DNA of 64,000 nt from positions 746,501 to 810,500 of the forward strand of contig JAKIMF020000001.1 of assembly GCA_022605425.2 (NCBI GenBank), in the 5' to 3' direction. The stretch's first letter is position 1. Each line of letters begins with the position of its first letter. The stretch is from Hamiltosporidium tvaerminnensis. Its lineage: Eukaryota > Microsporidia > Dubosqiidae. This document shows positions 45,169-56,778 of this stretch, piece by piece. The translations under genes were made by a program, and so were the position numbers. The notes under the pieces were generated by a model. The model worked only from the letters and a program-made list of their open reading frames with translations, made no database searches and was not told the origin of the DNA.

Positions 45169-46866
45169 TATTATGATAAAAACAAACGATCTTCAAAATA
45201 GAAAATTATATAAACAGAATAGGATTTTATTTTGCAGTCTTTTTTATTTTCCTTAAGTAATTCAGACAAATTTTAATTTCTTTGCCTTCAAAGGCAAATT
45301 GAATTTTGAGTCTTTCTATGAAGGATTTACTGCTTTTATTGGTGCGATAATCATCTAGAATCTGATTTGTAATTTTTAAAATATTCTTTTTATCAAAATC
45401 TATAATTTTCTATATTATCGCTATTGACTAAAATGAATAAATCACAAATCATTTTTTAACGAATCATTGTAATAGATGAAATCTTAATTTTTGCAGTTAT
45501 ATAGTACTGTTTTATAGATAAGAAGAACTGAAAACGGTAAACCTTCTCTAAAAAAACAAGAAATCGCTAGTAGTGGTTTATTACAAAAAAAAATATAAAT
45601 TACTGTTTCTATAAAAACAATTTCCATCGCTTAAACTTCTTTGATCTTATAAAAAGATGAAATTATCTAGCATTATGACAATTTTTAGACCAAATCTAAA
45701 AATTAAAAACCTTCTTAAAATATTTAAATCTTTATTAAAGATTATACCCTTTATAGAAATATTTCAAAAATGACTAATTACAACCATATTTCCAAAAAAA
45801 TAGTTTATAAGAAGCTTCCTTAGCATTTTCTTTCATACAAAGTTGTTTTGTAACCCGTTTTTTGAATATTTAAGTAATTATAACGGCCAAATCGTCTTTT
45901 TATGATTGAAAAGTTATATTTTTAAAATATGATATTCATTTATGTCTCATTGTTATAAATTCCTTCTGGTATTGATGAAAAACATATTTATCTTCTTAAT
46001 ATATTTCTAGTTTCGAAAAATATCTACATTATTATTTATAATGGAAACCATCTAGGTATATGATAATTTAAAGTAAACATTAATTAAATTAATCTTGATA
46101 CTAAAAATAATTTCCTTCTCTTAGAGACAAATTAATTCTTTTTTTTCGAAAAGCAATTTGAATATTTTTTTTTATTATCTAAATTTTTTCTTATCATTTT
46201 TAATAATTAAATTTAGATAAAACAAAAGAACGATAAAAGACAAGGTGCAATAAAAGAAATTGCAATTTTATGTATTCTTTGTAACTATGCCAGTAAAATA
46301 AATTAACACATATCTTCAAACTACAAAAATCTTGGATCATTTTTTAAATTTTTATTTTATTATTTTTTTTATTTAAAAAATATATTTTCTCAAGAATGAT
46401 TAAAATAATTTACGATTTCTAATTTATTTATGATAAACCATCTTTAAGAGAATTAAATGATAAGCAATTGTTTGTTCTTTTTATTTATAAATTTATTAAA
46501 AATTAAAATCGTATTTTTCAATGAGCAATAATTTAAATATTTTCCTATTTAAGTATTAAATATGTCTATTTTTGTTTCACATTTAAAACATCTGTAAACA
46601 CATAGCTTAAAGTTTAAAATATGAAACAAAATAAAGGTTTGACACCTTTTATTGGTTTCATATCAATCATCTAAATGTGATTTATCGATATTTCAAAGGA
46701 TAAATATATCAAAAGAAAATCAGTAGATCGTAGAACCTTTCAACAAAATTGTATTTAAAACAATTTCATAATAAATTTTATTCTTTAGAAACCAAGTAAG
46801 ACTTGGTTTTAAGATTTGAAACAAATAAAATAAAAGATATAAAAAAAATAAAATACCGTTTTATTT
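45169..46866. other. Gene-free AT-rich stretch
   Basis: No supported gene, repeat or RNA. Confidence 0.5.
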
Positions 46867-47664
46867 ATGACTCATATATTCAAAAATAATATTTTGAATA
46901 AATATGGATTGTGTAGTGATGAGGACAGAGAGAAAATCATTATAGGAATTGAAAGCAAAGTATACAGAAATGTTGTAAGTAGAAATTTCCGTGAAGTTAT
47001 AAGAGTAACTGACAAGGCATTAGAAAATTTGTCTATGAAAATGACACCCTATGATATTTGTTCTGTGGTGACACCATATAATGATGAGATACAGGAAATG
47101 TTTGGTATTGGTACCTACATAAATGCGTCATATATTCCAACAGATCTGACACACTATATTGCCTGCCAATTTCCGAAGAAAGAATTTATTCATTTGTTCA
47201 TTGAATTGATAACAAAATCCAACACAAAACTTATAATTTCTCTAATAGATTGCAAAGAATATGATTATTTAGAGAATTTTAAATGTATAGACAGAGATGT
47301 TATTAAAGATGAATATGATAATGATCTGTTCTTTGACGAGACATACAAAATAACTGAAAAATATTTTTTAAGAAGGTTAAGATTTTTCAAATGGAAAGAT
47401 TTCGATATTCCGACAAAAAGTGATTTTTTAAAATTTTATAATTATTTTAATGACATCAGATCAGAAGATACAAACATTATTATACACTGTAAAGCTGGGG
47501 CCGGAAGAACCGGTGCCTTTATATTTTATGATATCTTAAAACATGAAAAAAATGTAGATAATTTTATTTTTACAAGAAAATTTTTATATTTACGATATAA
47601 AAGACCAAGAATGGTTTATAATGATAAACAATTACAATATATTGCAGGATTTTTTCTTAAATAA
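46867..47664 (+). CDS. Classical protein tyrosine phosphatase
   Basis: A 265-residue single-domain phosphatase. TYINASYIP (83-91) and YIACQFPKKEFIHLFIELI match the classical PTP substrate-side strands 'NYINASYI' and 'YI-TQGPL--T--DFW--V'. The catalytic loop is HCKAGAGRTGAF with nucleophile C208 and R214, the HC-x5-R signature. The acid loop reads WKDFDIP (176-182), keeping the aspartate D178 where the classical form is WPDHGVP. The pTyr-recognition loop is weak, and the domain is short at both ends. No membrane segment or signal is seen, so it should be cytoplasmic or nuclear. Active-site residues are complete. A dual-specificity phosphatase is less likely because of the YINASYI block. Confidence 0.9.
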   Translation: MTHIFKNNILNKYGLCSDEDREKIIIGIESKVYRNVVSRNFREVIRVTDKALENLSMKMTPYDICSVVTPYNDEIQEMFGIGTYINASYIPTDLTHYIACQFPKKEFIHLFIELITKSNTKLIISLIDCKEYDYLENFKCIDRDVIKDEYDNDLFFDETYKITEKYFLRRLRFFKWKDFDIPTKSDFLKFYNYFNDIRSEDTNIIIHCKAGAGRTGAFIFYDILKHEKNVDNFIFTRKFLYLRYKRPRMVYNDKQLQYIAGFFLK

Positions 47665-48349
47665 AATTATCATTAAAACATAAAATTACAGAATTTAAGT
47701 ATTTTTTAGCATTTTTTTGTAGTTTCATTATCAATTCTCAATAATAAATTATTTTAAATTTTTTTTCGCCAAACAAATAAATATTTTAATATGTAACAAA
47801 CTATTTTATAATTTTTTTCTAAATTTATAATTACAGTAACGATGAGTTATAAGCAGTTCAATTTTTTTACGTAATTTGGTTTTACATTTTTTTAAACTCT
47901 TTAAATTACATTTTCCCGAATCTTTCTTGATTTAAAGTTCATTGATTACCAATTGCCCTTAAAAACGTGCCTTAAAGTTTTTAAACAAAGTATAAAAACT
48001 TCAATCAATTGTTTAAAAAAAGAAAAAGAATTTCACCGTAAATTTTATCTGGTGTAGAAATTAAAAACCAATTTGCTTTAAGATTTCATAAATATTTCTA
48101 TCAAAAAATAAGCACCGAAAGTTTATAAAAAAACCAAATTAAAACTACATTTTTGATAAAATATATATCAAAATAAATATTTTTAAATTAATATCGCCAA
48201 GGACGATACAATTTAGGATAAATTAGGCTAGAAATATATTTTAGGTTTCTGAAAAAGAGTTAAAAATTCAATCGACCCGAAAGTCGGTATAACGTTATGA
48301 GACTAAATTTAAAAAAAACAAATGATAAAAATAGGTATCATAATAGCGT
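47665..48349. other. Gene-free AT-rich stretch
   Basis: Nothing supported. Confidence 0.5.
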
Positions 48350-48800
48350 AGTTCGTAGCCAACATCTAATTATTTTAATTGGATATAAATTTAAGTCTTC
48401 AAAACAAATTAGGGTTTAAACCCTGTAATTCTAGGAATGAGTATGCGGACATATGAGTAGACATATGAACGAAAATTGATGTAAAATTTGGAATAATAGA
48501 CCAGATATATATATTTTAGATAAGAAATTAGACCAATTATTGCAGATTGAGGTCGGAATTACCTCACAAGATTCGCTTTAAATTGTTGAAACTAAAAATT
48601 TTTTAGCTTTTGGCTGATAAACCATGTCTTATTAATAGATTTGGTGATGGGACGAGTCTTTATCTTATATTATAGAATAATATGTTACAACATAACATAA
48701 GATGTACCTTTAAATATACCAATAACAATAAGAGTAGAGGTATATATTCAGTTTATAGTACTCAAAAATTCAGATGAACCCATTTCTTTTGATCGAAGAA
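48350..48800 (+). pseudogene. Relic of the RLE retrotransposon (endonuclease region)
   Basis: GGATATAAATTTAAGTCTTCAAAACAAATTAGG, AATGAGTATGCGGACAT, GGAATAATAGACCAGATATAT, ATTGAGGTCGGAATTACCTC and CTTTTGATCGAAGAA follow the order of the intact element between its knuckle and C-terminus. Interrupted by stops and deletions. Confidence 0.85.
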
Positions 48801-49127
48801 AATCCAAGTAAAAGATAGTTGTTATTTCATCACTTGTAATGCAACAGGAAGTCAATGACTATTTCTCTTGCTTTACTTTTAAAAATATATAAAATCAGTC
48901 AAAAAATGGTGAGCCAATAAAGAAGTAAAATATTCAATTTTTAATTTTAGATGATACAACTGAAGACAATAATTTTAAAAAATCTATATATTGTACCGGA
49001 AGTCTCGAGAGTATTTTTAAGCGATTATCAGTAATAAATATAATTCAAAGAAAGACTAGCAGTCAATCCAGCATTTAAATAAATTTTTTATTTCTCTGTT
49101 TTTAAAAGAACAAATATATTTTTACCG
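48801..49127. other. Spacer before RDS3
   Basis: No feature recognised. Confidence 0.4.
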
Positions 49128-49430
49128 ATGGCATTCAAAAAGTCAGAATCAATAAAACGATGTGGAGGAATTCTCAGTAAAAATAGAGCAATGATTTGTG
49201 ATAAATGTTCTACAATGTGTTGCATATGCAAAGATTTTCTGTCAACATCATATAAAGCCTACATTTGTGAAAACTGTGCATCATTTTCTCCTTCCTGTGT
49301 TATTTGTGGATATAGTATTGCAGATAACACTGCCTACTATTGTTTTCAGTGTAAAACTTTAGAAAAAGGACAGAGATGGTTGTCCTATGAGGCACAATTT
49401 TTAGAAAAGGTAAATAAAAAAATGTTTTAA
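49128..49430 (+). CDS. RDS3: Splicing factor Rds3/PHF5A (SF3b subunit)
   Basis: A 100-residue cysteine-rich protein close to the 107-110 residues of yeast Rds3 and human PHF5A. The cysteine pattern fits the family's three-zinc knot: C12, then CDKCSTMCCIC (C24, C27, C31, C34), YICENC (C47, C50), CVIC (C57, C60) and YYCFQC (C72, C75). The wording DNTAYYCFQCKTLEK corresponds to PHF5A's 'SDAYYCKECTIQEKD'. In yeast and human the protein sits in SF3b next to the branch-point adenosine pocket of the U2 snRNP. Its presence fits the spliced intron in eS4. The C-terminus is slightly shorter than usual and lacks the basic end. No CCC/GGG signal before the ATG. Confidence 0.95.
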   Translation: MAFKKSESIKRCGGILSKNRAMICDKCSTMCCICKDFLSTSYKAYICENCASFSPSCVICGYSIADNTAYYCFQCKTLEKGQRWLSYEAQFLEKVNKKMF

Positions 49431-50003
49431 CCCGAATACAATGAAATAGTTATTATATTTAAAATACTGTTTTATAGTTTAATTTGAAGTTCAATTGTTT
49501 TTTGAAAAGAAGTTTCCTAAAATTTTTTTGCTTCGCTTAAGATTGAAATTCTTTTAATAACCGTTTTTTTAATAAAAGAAAAATTAAAGTTAAAAATTCT
49601 AATAAACAATGATTTTGAAAAGCAAAAGACAACCAGCAAATAATATAATTCATTTAATTTTACTTTTTGTAATTCATTTTTCTTAAATTTCAATAACAGA
49701 ATCAAAAATTCGAATTAAGTTTAATATTTCGGTTGGTAAAATTGTTAAGATATTTTTTAAACCATTTGATTTTTCAGTTATAGTTAAGAAGAGTACGAAT
49801 AATGCTAAAAAAATACTTTAAATTTACATATTCAATATTTTTCGATGTATCATTGCTTATGTGTTGTGTCTATAACATTTTCATTGAATATTCAAAAAAT
49901 ATATATATTTACACCTAAATTTATGCTCTTAAAAAATGAATTTATTAAGAACTGATATTTTAAGAGTTATTTTACCTGCCTTAAATCTTTCTTTCTCTAA
50001 AAT
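49431..50003. other. AT-rich spacer
   Basis: No gene recognised; the short minus-strand frame at 49517-49705 is Lys/Leu/Phe-rich and looks like chance. Confidence 0.45.
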
Positions 50004-50015
50004 TTTATTTTCCAT
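50004..50015 (+). repeat. Left target-site duplication of element copy C
   Basis: TTTATTTTCCAT, repeated exactly at 50741-50752. Confidence 0.8.
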
Positions 50016-50740
50016 TTATTTAAAAAGTATCACATATTTTTAAAATAGTGGAAAGTGTTATATTTGTTTTTATGACATTAACGCAGTTCTAGGTTTAACA
50101 TAAATAACTGCTACCCCAACACTCCATCGGTAACCCCTGCGATACCTACGTCCCAAAGCCTTTCATCTACCAGGTGTGTAGAACCTAATTAATAGGCGAG
50201 GCAGTTGCCCGGAGTTCGTTAATGTCCGTTGCATGGAGTGTGATCGAAGGCCTAAGCCCCCCCTGGGCTCCCCCAAGACTATGCAGCATTCCCACTTACT
50301 CTACACTTTCTGAACCCAAAAAACTTCTAGCTAAGATATATTTCAGAGATTTACATGGGGTCCACCTAGACAGTGCAATGTCATACCAACAGGTATAACC
50401 TGCTACTTAGCTCTCCCGGCTTTTAATGGGTTTTATTTTTATATCTCCCAGGCGCTAAGTCTTCTAACCCGAGTGAGCAAGGCTAGGTTTCCATGCTTTT
50501 ACATGGCAATTACCTACATGTTCTGCCGGTCTGCAATCTGGTTACATAAAAAACTACAAATAAATTTGTAGAAAAAGTTTCGCTATTTCTTAGACCTCTT
50601 CTCCTCATAAAACTCTCATGGAACAACCGAAGATGTAGTGTGGTTTTATTCGCACCAAAAATCCAAACAATGACCTCACACCAGTTTCACACACTCATTG
50701 CCAAGCAGAAAGTTTTTTATGTGGTTATCCTCCCTCCACA
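50016..50740 (+). mobile_element. Copy C of the 725-bp dispersed element, with 12-bp target duplication
   Basis: 725 bp between two perfect 12-bp direct repeats, the best-defined copy with B. Starts TTATTTAAAAAGTATCAC and ends GTTATCCTCCCTCCACA. It contains a G/C-rich core near 50215-50270 with the small inverted repeat AGCCC-n5-GGGCT. No frame of note on either strand. Confidence 0.93.
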
Positions 50741-50752
50741 TTTATTTTCCAT
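50741..50752 (+). repeat. Right target-site duplication of element copy C
   Basis: Second copy of TTTATTTTCCAT. Confidence 0.8.
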
Positions 50753-52016
50753 AATAAATAATATTATTATAGAAAATTAACCAAATAAAAAAATTTCCTA
50801 TTTTCAATTGGCAAAGAAACATTGATAATGATACATGTGTAGTTTAAACTTACCTAAATATTTTTAGTTTAAAGATAATTATAATTCTTATAAAGTAAAT
50901 TGCAACAAATAGAATTTATGATATAAATACTGAAACAATGTGTAGCAAACCAAAAGAAAATATATTTATAAAAAAAGAATATCATTTTACAAATATTTTA
51001 AAACAGAGTTATGAGGTTAAAATGATCAAAAAGATAAAAATAAAATAAAACTATAAATGAATTAGACATTTAATAGGTTAAAAACATATTTAAATTTAAA
51101 CTTTAAAACTTATTCATTTATTGTTAATCTTTTCGGTTTTTATATCTTCGAAGAAAAATGTGAAACTACGAAATCGATATTCCAACGGTTTTTTTTCATT
51201 TAATCGTGATTACAGAAATAAATGGTACAACATATAAATCAAATGTTATTTATAGAGACCTCATAATTTTTGAACTGTAATTTTTTATTCTCTTTTAGAC
51301 AAAATTCATATCGATTTAAAATATCAACAGAGTTTTATTTTATCTATGAAGTTTCAATTGAAATTAGAAGTTTTTTTTGCAAGAATTTTAAACATTCTGA
51401 TTCTAATTCAAATTTACTCAAAATTTCATTTAATACAGATATTTGTCTATTCAAACGTATATCACATATTTAAAAGATATTCAAAACTTCTGAATCCATA
51501 GACCAAGGATTTGTTGGTTTGAAAAAAATATTTTTTTAAATGCATATAAATCTAAATAAATTGGTATCTTATTAAACATTTCTTAAATATTTCAAGATTA
51601 GAATAACTTTAATTATTTTTACAAATATTCAATTACCGTTTTATATTCATCTTCAAACTTATACTTCTTTTATATTTATCTGATTTCCAAAAATGTGGTT
51701 ATTCCAACTGAAATAAGCAGGATTTGCTTTTAATTGCATGTACAACACATCATATATTTTTAAATTATATTTGTGTAAAAATTTGAAGTAAATTTAGGAA
51801 AAAAAAAGTATATTTTTCATAAAAAGAAGATTTTATAAACAATATTAACCAATCAACTATTTATGAGTAAATATATTTTCAAATTAATTAAGAAATATAC
51901 TATTAATAGATGTTTTATGATATTGTAAACGATATGATAAATATATTTGAAAAAGAATTATATTTATTTAGACATCATCTACACTTCTAACAGCAAGCGA
52001 TCCGAATGTGGATCTT
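50753..52016. other. Gene-free AT-rich stretch
   Basis: The 67-codon frame at 51270-51473 is Phe/Ser/Ile/Asn-rich without a domain and is not called. Confidence 0.45.
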
Positions 52017-53033
52017 CTAAAAAAGACAATATATAACAGTGAACAAAGAAACGAAATAAGTGTCAATATTGCCAAGGGGAAAGCTATTAAGGAGAATAAT
52101 AGGATTAGCTCCTAATAAAACAACAACCCCAAGCATTGTAATAAGCATGCTCATATGAACAGTTAGTACTCTTTTCCATCCAACTACGTTCTCATTTTCA
52201 CTATCACTTGTTGTATCTAAAAGTGCAAATAAATCATTTTGTGTTCTATCTAGTTCAAAGAGAAATTCTTCGTCTGGATCCATGGAATTCGCTTTGAATA
52301 TGTCTCTAACTTCAGTTTTCATCAGGAAATCATCATCTGTGGCAAAATATTTTGCGTGATATGAAAGTTTTTTTGTATCAGGAATATTTGGAGGAAGTTT
52401 TAAGTTTCCTACTTGTATATCTTGAATAATTTCTTCAGGTGTCTTTCCCTCAATTATATCTGTATGGTCTTTATCTCTTATACAATTATCTGTATCTTTT
52501 GCTTTTTTTAAATCGTATATGTTAAAATTTAAAGATACATTTGATGTCCTAAATACAGCAGAAAACGATCTTGTTTCTTCGTCTTTGGGTTTTTCATCGG
52601 TACAAAAATAAAAATCCAAAATGGCTCGATCCACTTCTTGTTTAGTAATTATATAATAATACACCTCACCAATTATAAACATATTGTTCAAAGGATTTCT
52701 TACCTTCATTCTATGTAAAAGTCTTCTATCACTTTCATATTTAAACAAAAGTTTATTTACTTCAGAAGCAGAATAATAATAATTATAAAGATGTTCTTGT
52801 CTATACTGATCAGGTGTCGTAATTCTGGCCAATATAAAATCCTTTCCCGCCTTTTTAAAGTCCATTACTAAAATTTTAAGTTCTTCTAACGTAAATGTTT
52901 CTGGCTCGTCTGCATCTACTGTATCCAATTCAGTCAAATTAAAAGATGATGCATTGTCGGGACCGCCTAATACACGTATTTCAGTAGATATGTTTTTAAT
53001 TTTCTCATAAAACTCTTCAAAAGTATTTTCCAT
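52017..53033 (-). CDS. Unknown protein with C-terminal membrane segments
   Basis: A 338-residue protein. Residues 1-285 are soluble, acidic and well structured in appearance, with a notable tract YNYYYSASEVNKLLFKYESD then LLHRMKVRNPLNNMFIIGEV (about 83-123) that has the look of a conserved core. A Ser/Asp/Glu linker (about 270-283) precedes two hydrophobic segments at about 290-312 and 322-338, the last one running to the C-terminus. The topology suggests a large cytoplasmic domain held at a membrane by a C-terminal hairpin. I do not recognise the family with certainty; the core may belong to an uncharacterised microsporidia-specific family. No CCC/GGG signal is seen; the start is the first Met of the frame. 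Confidence 0.85.
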   Translation of the reverse strand: MENTFEEFYEKIKNISTEIRVLGGPDNASSFNLTELDTVDADEPETFTLEELKILVMDFKKAGKDFILARITTPDQYRQEHLYNYYYSASEVNKLLFKYESDRRLLHRMKVRNPLNNMFIIGEVYYYIITKQEVDRAILDFYFCTDEKPKDEETRSFSAVFRTSNVSLNFNIYDLKKAKDTDNCIRDKDHTDIIEGKTPEEIIQDIQVGNLKLPPNIPDTKKLSYHAKYFATDDDFLMKTEVRDIFKANSMDPDEEFLFELDRTQNDLFALLDTTSDSENENVVGWKRVLTVHMSMLITMLGVVVLLGANPIILLNSFPLGNIDTYFVSLFTVIYCLF

Positions 53034-53744
53034 TTTATTTAATTTGAGAAATTTTATTTTGAAAATATTTGTGTTAGATAATTAATTCTAGAACGTTCTT
53101 ATTGAGAAGTAAACAAATACAAATTTACTAAGAAATTTTACAAAACAATAAAAAAAAATCAAATTAAAGTTTTTTCCTTCTTTATATTTCATTTTTCTAA
53201 CTATAAATTTCAAATATATTTTATACTGAGTTTTTAGTTAATTATTAAATATTTTCTAAATATGTCTATTATTCAAAATATATCTTCAATTAAACTATTA
53301 AAGTAATTAGAAAGCCGAAAAAACCGGATTTTAAATACTTTTGAAAGAAGATTCAAAACCATGTGTAATATTTATAAATGAAATCAATAACATCGAAACA
53401 TTACTGATTATATTCCTGCTTTTAGTTAAAAACTTATTATAATTTCATTTAATATTAGAAAAATCAAATTTTTTAATAAAGTATTTCTATTTTATATACT
53501 ATAAAAAGAAAGAAAAATATTGTTCAATCTATAATGTTCATAAGAATCTATAACTGTTCTTATTTATAATATAAAAATCTCGTTTTTTAAACTGAGATTC
53601 TTCTTGTATTACTTTTTATATCTCTGTATCTTATAGTCTTAGAATGAAAGGAATTAAGATTGGATCCTTTTTATAAACAATATTTTAAGAGCATATGAAT
53701 ATGTAAATTATCATATAATTTAAGGAAACTAGCTTGATTTAGTT
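53034..53744. other. AT-rich spacer
   Basis: No feature recognised. Confidence 0.45.
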
Positions 53745-54408
53745 AGTTTTCATGACATCAATGCGGTCCTAGGTTTAAAATTAATAAATATTCTCTACCG
53801 TTCATCGATATCCCTCTGCAAATACCTAGATTTACATCCAAAAAGCTATGAAGAACCCTCTTAAAGAATGTAAGCTTTCCGAATTTTGTAAATTTCTGCT
53901 TCCTGGAGTATGATTGCTGCTCGAAGCTTCCTTCGGCTGACACAATATCATCAGAATCTTTACTTACTCTACACCTTTCGAAGTGAGTAAAGTTTCGGCT
54001 AAGATATACTCGCAGACTTACATAAGTTCCACCTGCAAGTTGCGATCTCATATCAAAGTGTATAAGCTGCTACTAGATTTCTTGGTTTTTCAAAGAATAT
54101 ATGTTTTTGTATTTTCTTGCTCTGATGTCTTCTAACTTAAATTAGCAAGACATGGTTTCTATGAATTTATGTCAAAATTACTTACAATTTTAGTTGTAGA
54201 TTTCGATATAATTACATCAAAATCTACAAGATAAGCTTGTATGGAAGGTTTCCTATTTTAGACCTTATTCTCCATGTATAAATTCTCACGGAACAACAGA
54301 AAATTTAGTGAGATTTTCATCACATCAAAAAAAAATGATCTCCATATCTGTTTCACTTACTCTTTCCCAAGCAGATGGTTTTAATGCAGTTATCTTCCTC
54401 TGCCGTTT
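53745..54408 (+). mobile_element. Degenerate copy E of the 725-bp element
   Basis: TTTTCATGACATCAATGCGGTCCTAGGTTTAA, CTTACTCTACACCTTTCGAA, GCTAAGATATACTCGCAGACTTACAT and TTTCACTTACTCTTTCCCAAGCAGATGG follow the order of copy C. The first ~30 bp are lost and the core is heavily changed. The 97-codon minus-strand frame within it is chance. Confidence 0.85.
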
Positions 54409-55220
54409 TAGGTTTATTTAAATAAAAGATGCACGGAAAATTATATTATGATTTTGATATGTTTTCTTTCGCTTTTATTTAAATAAATATTTGATGTAAA
54501 CTTTATTTAATCTATAGAAACCTAAGATTCCATATTTAAAATTTATAATCAAATCATTGTGCTTCTAACAAATTTTAAAGTAGCAAATATGTTTTTGTAA
54601 AAATATATTTTATAAAATCAATATCAGCAAATATTTACTTCTATAATAAATTCTAATCAAAAAATATTGTGTATAAATCTACTTGGTAACATTAATATAA
54701 GACAATACAATGTTTATTCGGTAATTCGAACTTTATAAACCGTATTGTGTCTTAAGAATAATTTCTTTAAAAAAATGTATTTAAAATTAATTATTTTTTT
54801 CTATTATATTATAATACTGTCTAATTAAACAGATTTAGAATTAAGAAAATATTTTATTACATTTATCCTAATAATATGATTGATGATAGATATTGCAATT
54901 TTAATATTTTATTTAAAATAATAACTCAATTTTTTATATTAAATTCTTGAAATACTTCTTTGGACGACAAAAAAGGAAAAAAAATATTTCATAATTACTC
55001 TTATTAAATATTATTAACCATTTTTATAAATTACTGATTCTAGAAATGTTTTTTTCTATTTTTAATTTAATTAATTAATTGATAATTTTATTAGAAAATT
55101 CGTAGAGCGCATTTGACAATAGGTTGATCATTTTTTTAAGACCTCATTTCATAAGAACTAAGTATATAGCGTTTAAATGAACGATCAATACCTAAAATAA
55201 TAAGAAGTAATAATTAAACT
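54409..55220. other. Gene-free AT-rich stretch
   Basis: Nothing supported. Confidence 0.5.
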
Positions 55221-55224
55221 GACC

Positions 55225-55331
55225 CGACTTCTGGAGGTTGAGGATTGATGGAACGTGGTACTGGAAAGAGTTCTTTAAGCGAAATTACCAAGAGAGGCCA
55301 AGGCTCGTGCAGGGCTTCGTCAAGGATGAAT
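55225..55331 (+). mobile_element. G/C-richer repeat fragment (family 3)
   Basis: TACTGGAAAGAG and GAGAGGCCAAGGCTCGTGCAGGGCTTCGTCAAGGATGAAT match the reverse strand of 61186-61260 (TACTGGAAAAAG, GGAGGCCAAGGCTCGCACAAGGCTGTAGTGCCAAGGATGAAT). Likely a 3' piece of a LINE or SINE. Confidence 0.65.
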
Positions 55332-56055
55332 CAAAAAATATATAAATAAAACTGATTATCTTTAAAGTATTAAGTTTATATGAACGGACAAAAAAGTCTT
55401 TGTAATATAAAAATTATTAAATTGAATTAATAAGATTAATATTTAAACTAAAGTAATCAAAATATAAATACTCTTTCTAATGTAATGATTATAATATGTT
55501 TGAATTTTCACATAATTTAAGTCAAAAAGTAAATCATAAAATTTAGATGTTTACCAAGCAAATATTCGGTTTAAAGTCTTTCTTTGTCTTATAATCTTAA
55601 AATGATAATATTAGGTTAATTTACTATAGATGCTTGAACAAATTATTTACCAAAATTTTATTTGTATTGCTTATAAATACTACTACATGATTACAGCAAA
55701 GTAGTGACATCATTCTTGTAAATCCAAGACCATTCATATATTTTTCACGTTTATTATCTATCCAGCGACTTTGTCTTATATAAATAATTTCATAAACGAT
55801 TTAATTGAATAAAAGCATATAGACAGTTAAACAAGCAAAATAATTGTTTTATTAAAACACAATTGAAAATATTCTACTAAATACGTCTTAAGGACTTTAT
55901 TTATACAAAAATAGTTTCAATTTAAGAAATCCAAACTCACGTTCTAAATTTTGTTTCGTAAGTTTAAATTAGCTTGACTTAAATTTCTTAAAGATAAAAA
56001 ATTTGAATTTAATTTATAAATTTAACCTAAAAATAATCCCCCGCAATATAAATTC
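55332..56055. other. Gene-free AT-rich stretch
   Basis: Nothing supported. Confidence 0.5.
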
Positions 56056-56059
56056 GAGT

Positions 56060-56225
56060 ATATTGTAACAAATGCCATAAGACGTATGTTAAAAGACTTC
56101 AAATATCAGTAAGAATATTAATATATACCTGTGTTGTTTTTGACCATAGAAAAGAATCTAAGACGAACCAATTATTGATTGGAGTTGAAGAACTTTTTCA
56201 GAAGGTTTTTTTAGACAGCAGAAAT
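56060..56225 (+). pseudogene. Faint relic of the RLE retrotransposon C-terminus
   Basis: TTGTAACAAATGCCATAAGACGTATGTTAAAAGACTTCAAATA corresponds to the element's 'IVTKYHKSHLKRLEI' codons, followed by traces of the next ~100 bp (TTTTTGACCATAGAAAAGAAT). Confidence 0.6.
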
Positions 56226-56387
56226 ACGAGTGGGTTTTAAATTACATCCTTTATATGATAGATTATGGAAAGTTAAACCTTAAAATTTTAATTTGAAAAA
56301 AACAACTGAGAACTGAACAACTCTTAATATTAATTTAAAACTCAAAGAGAAATTCAACATTATAATTATACAAAACCAATTTCTTAC

Positions 56388-56525
56388 TTATTCCTTTCTT
56401 TTTTATCTCCCGGCGTCGAGGATGAACAAATAAAAATTTTTCATTTTTCTTTTAATCCGTTGTAACTCGGGATTAAAGAGGATCGGTCTATAGCACCATT
56501 GTGGTTTGTATCCTAGTAAATAAAT
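56388..56525 (+). mobile_element. Short dispersed repeat (family 2)
   Basis: TATCTCCCGGCGTCGAGGATGAAC, TAATCCGTTGTAACTCGGGATTAA and CACCATTGTGGTTTGTAT align with 17775-17930. Fragments also at 6860, 37292 and perhaps 38631. Confidence 0.65.
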
Positions 56526-56778
56526 CAGTTATCTAAAAAAATAGAGATATAGAGTTTAAATTAAATAAGAAAAATATAAGAATCAAATCAATTGGTTTAT
56601 CAAGTGGCTTCATTTATGATGAAACTAAAGATAAATATATTATTTATGTATTTACTTCATTAATAGATAATTTACTTCAATCCAGAAAATTAATTTTTAT
56701 TTTAAATTGAAAGAACAGTATTTTAATAAAATTAAAATATCAAAAAAAAATGTGAATTAAAAAATCTTAAGTGTTTTA
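56526..56778. other. AT-rich 3' region of the Rab gene
   Basis: No feature recognised. Confidence 0.4.

Noticed and set aside
53758-54051. 97-codon minus-strand frame
   Set aside because: Falls entirely within degenerate copy E of the 725-bp element and is not open in other copies.
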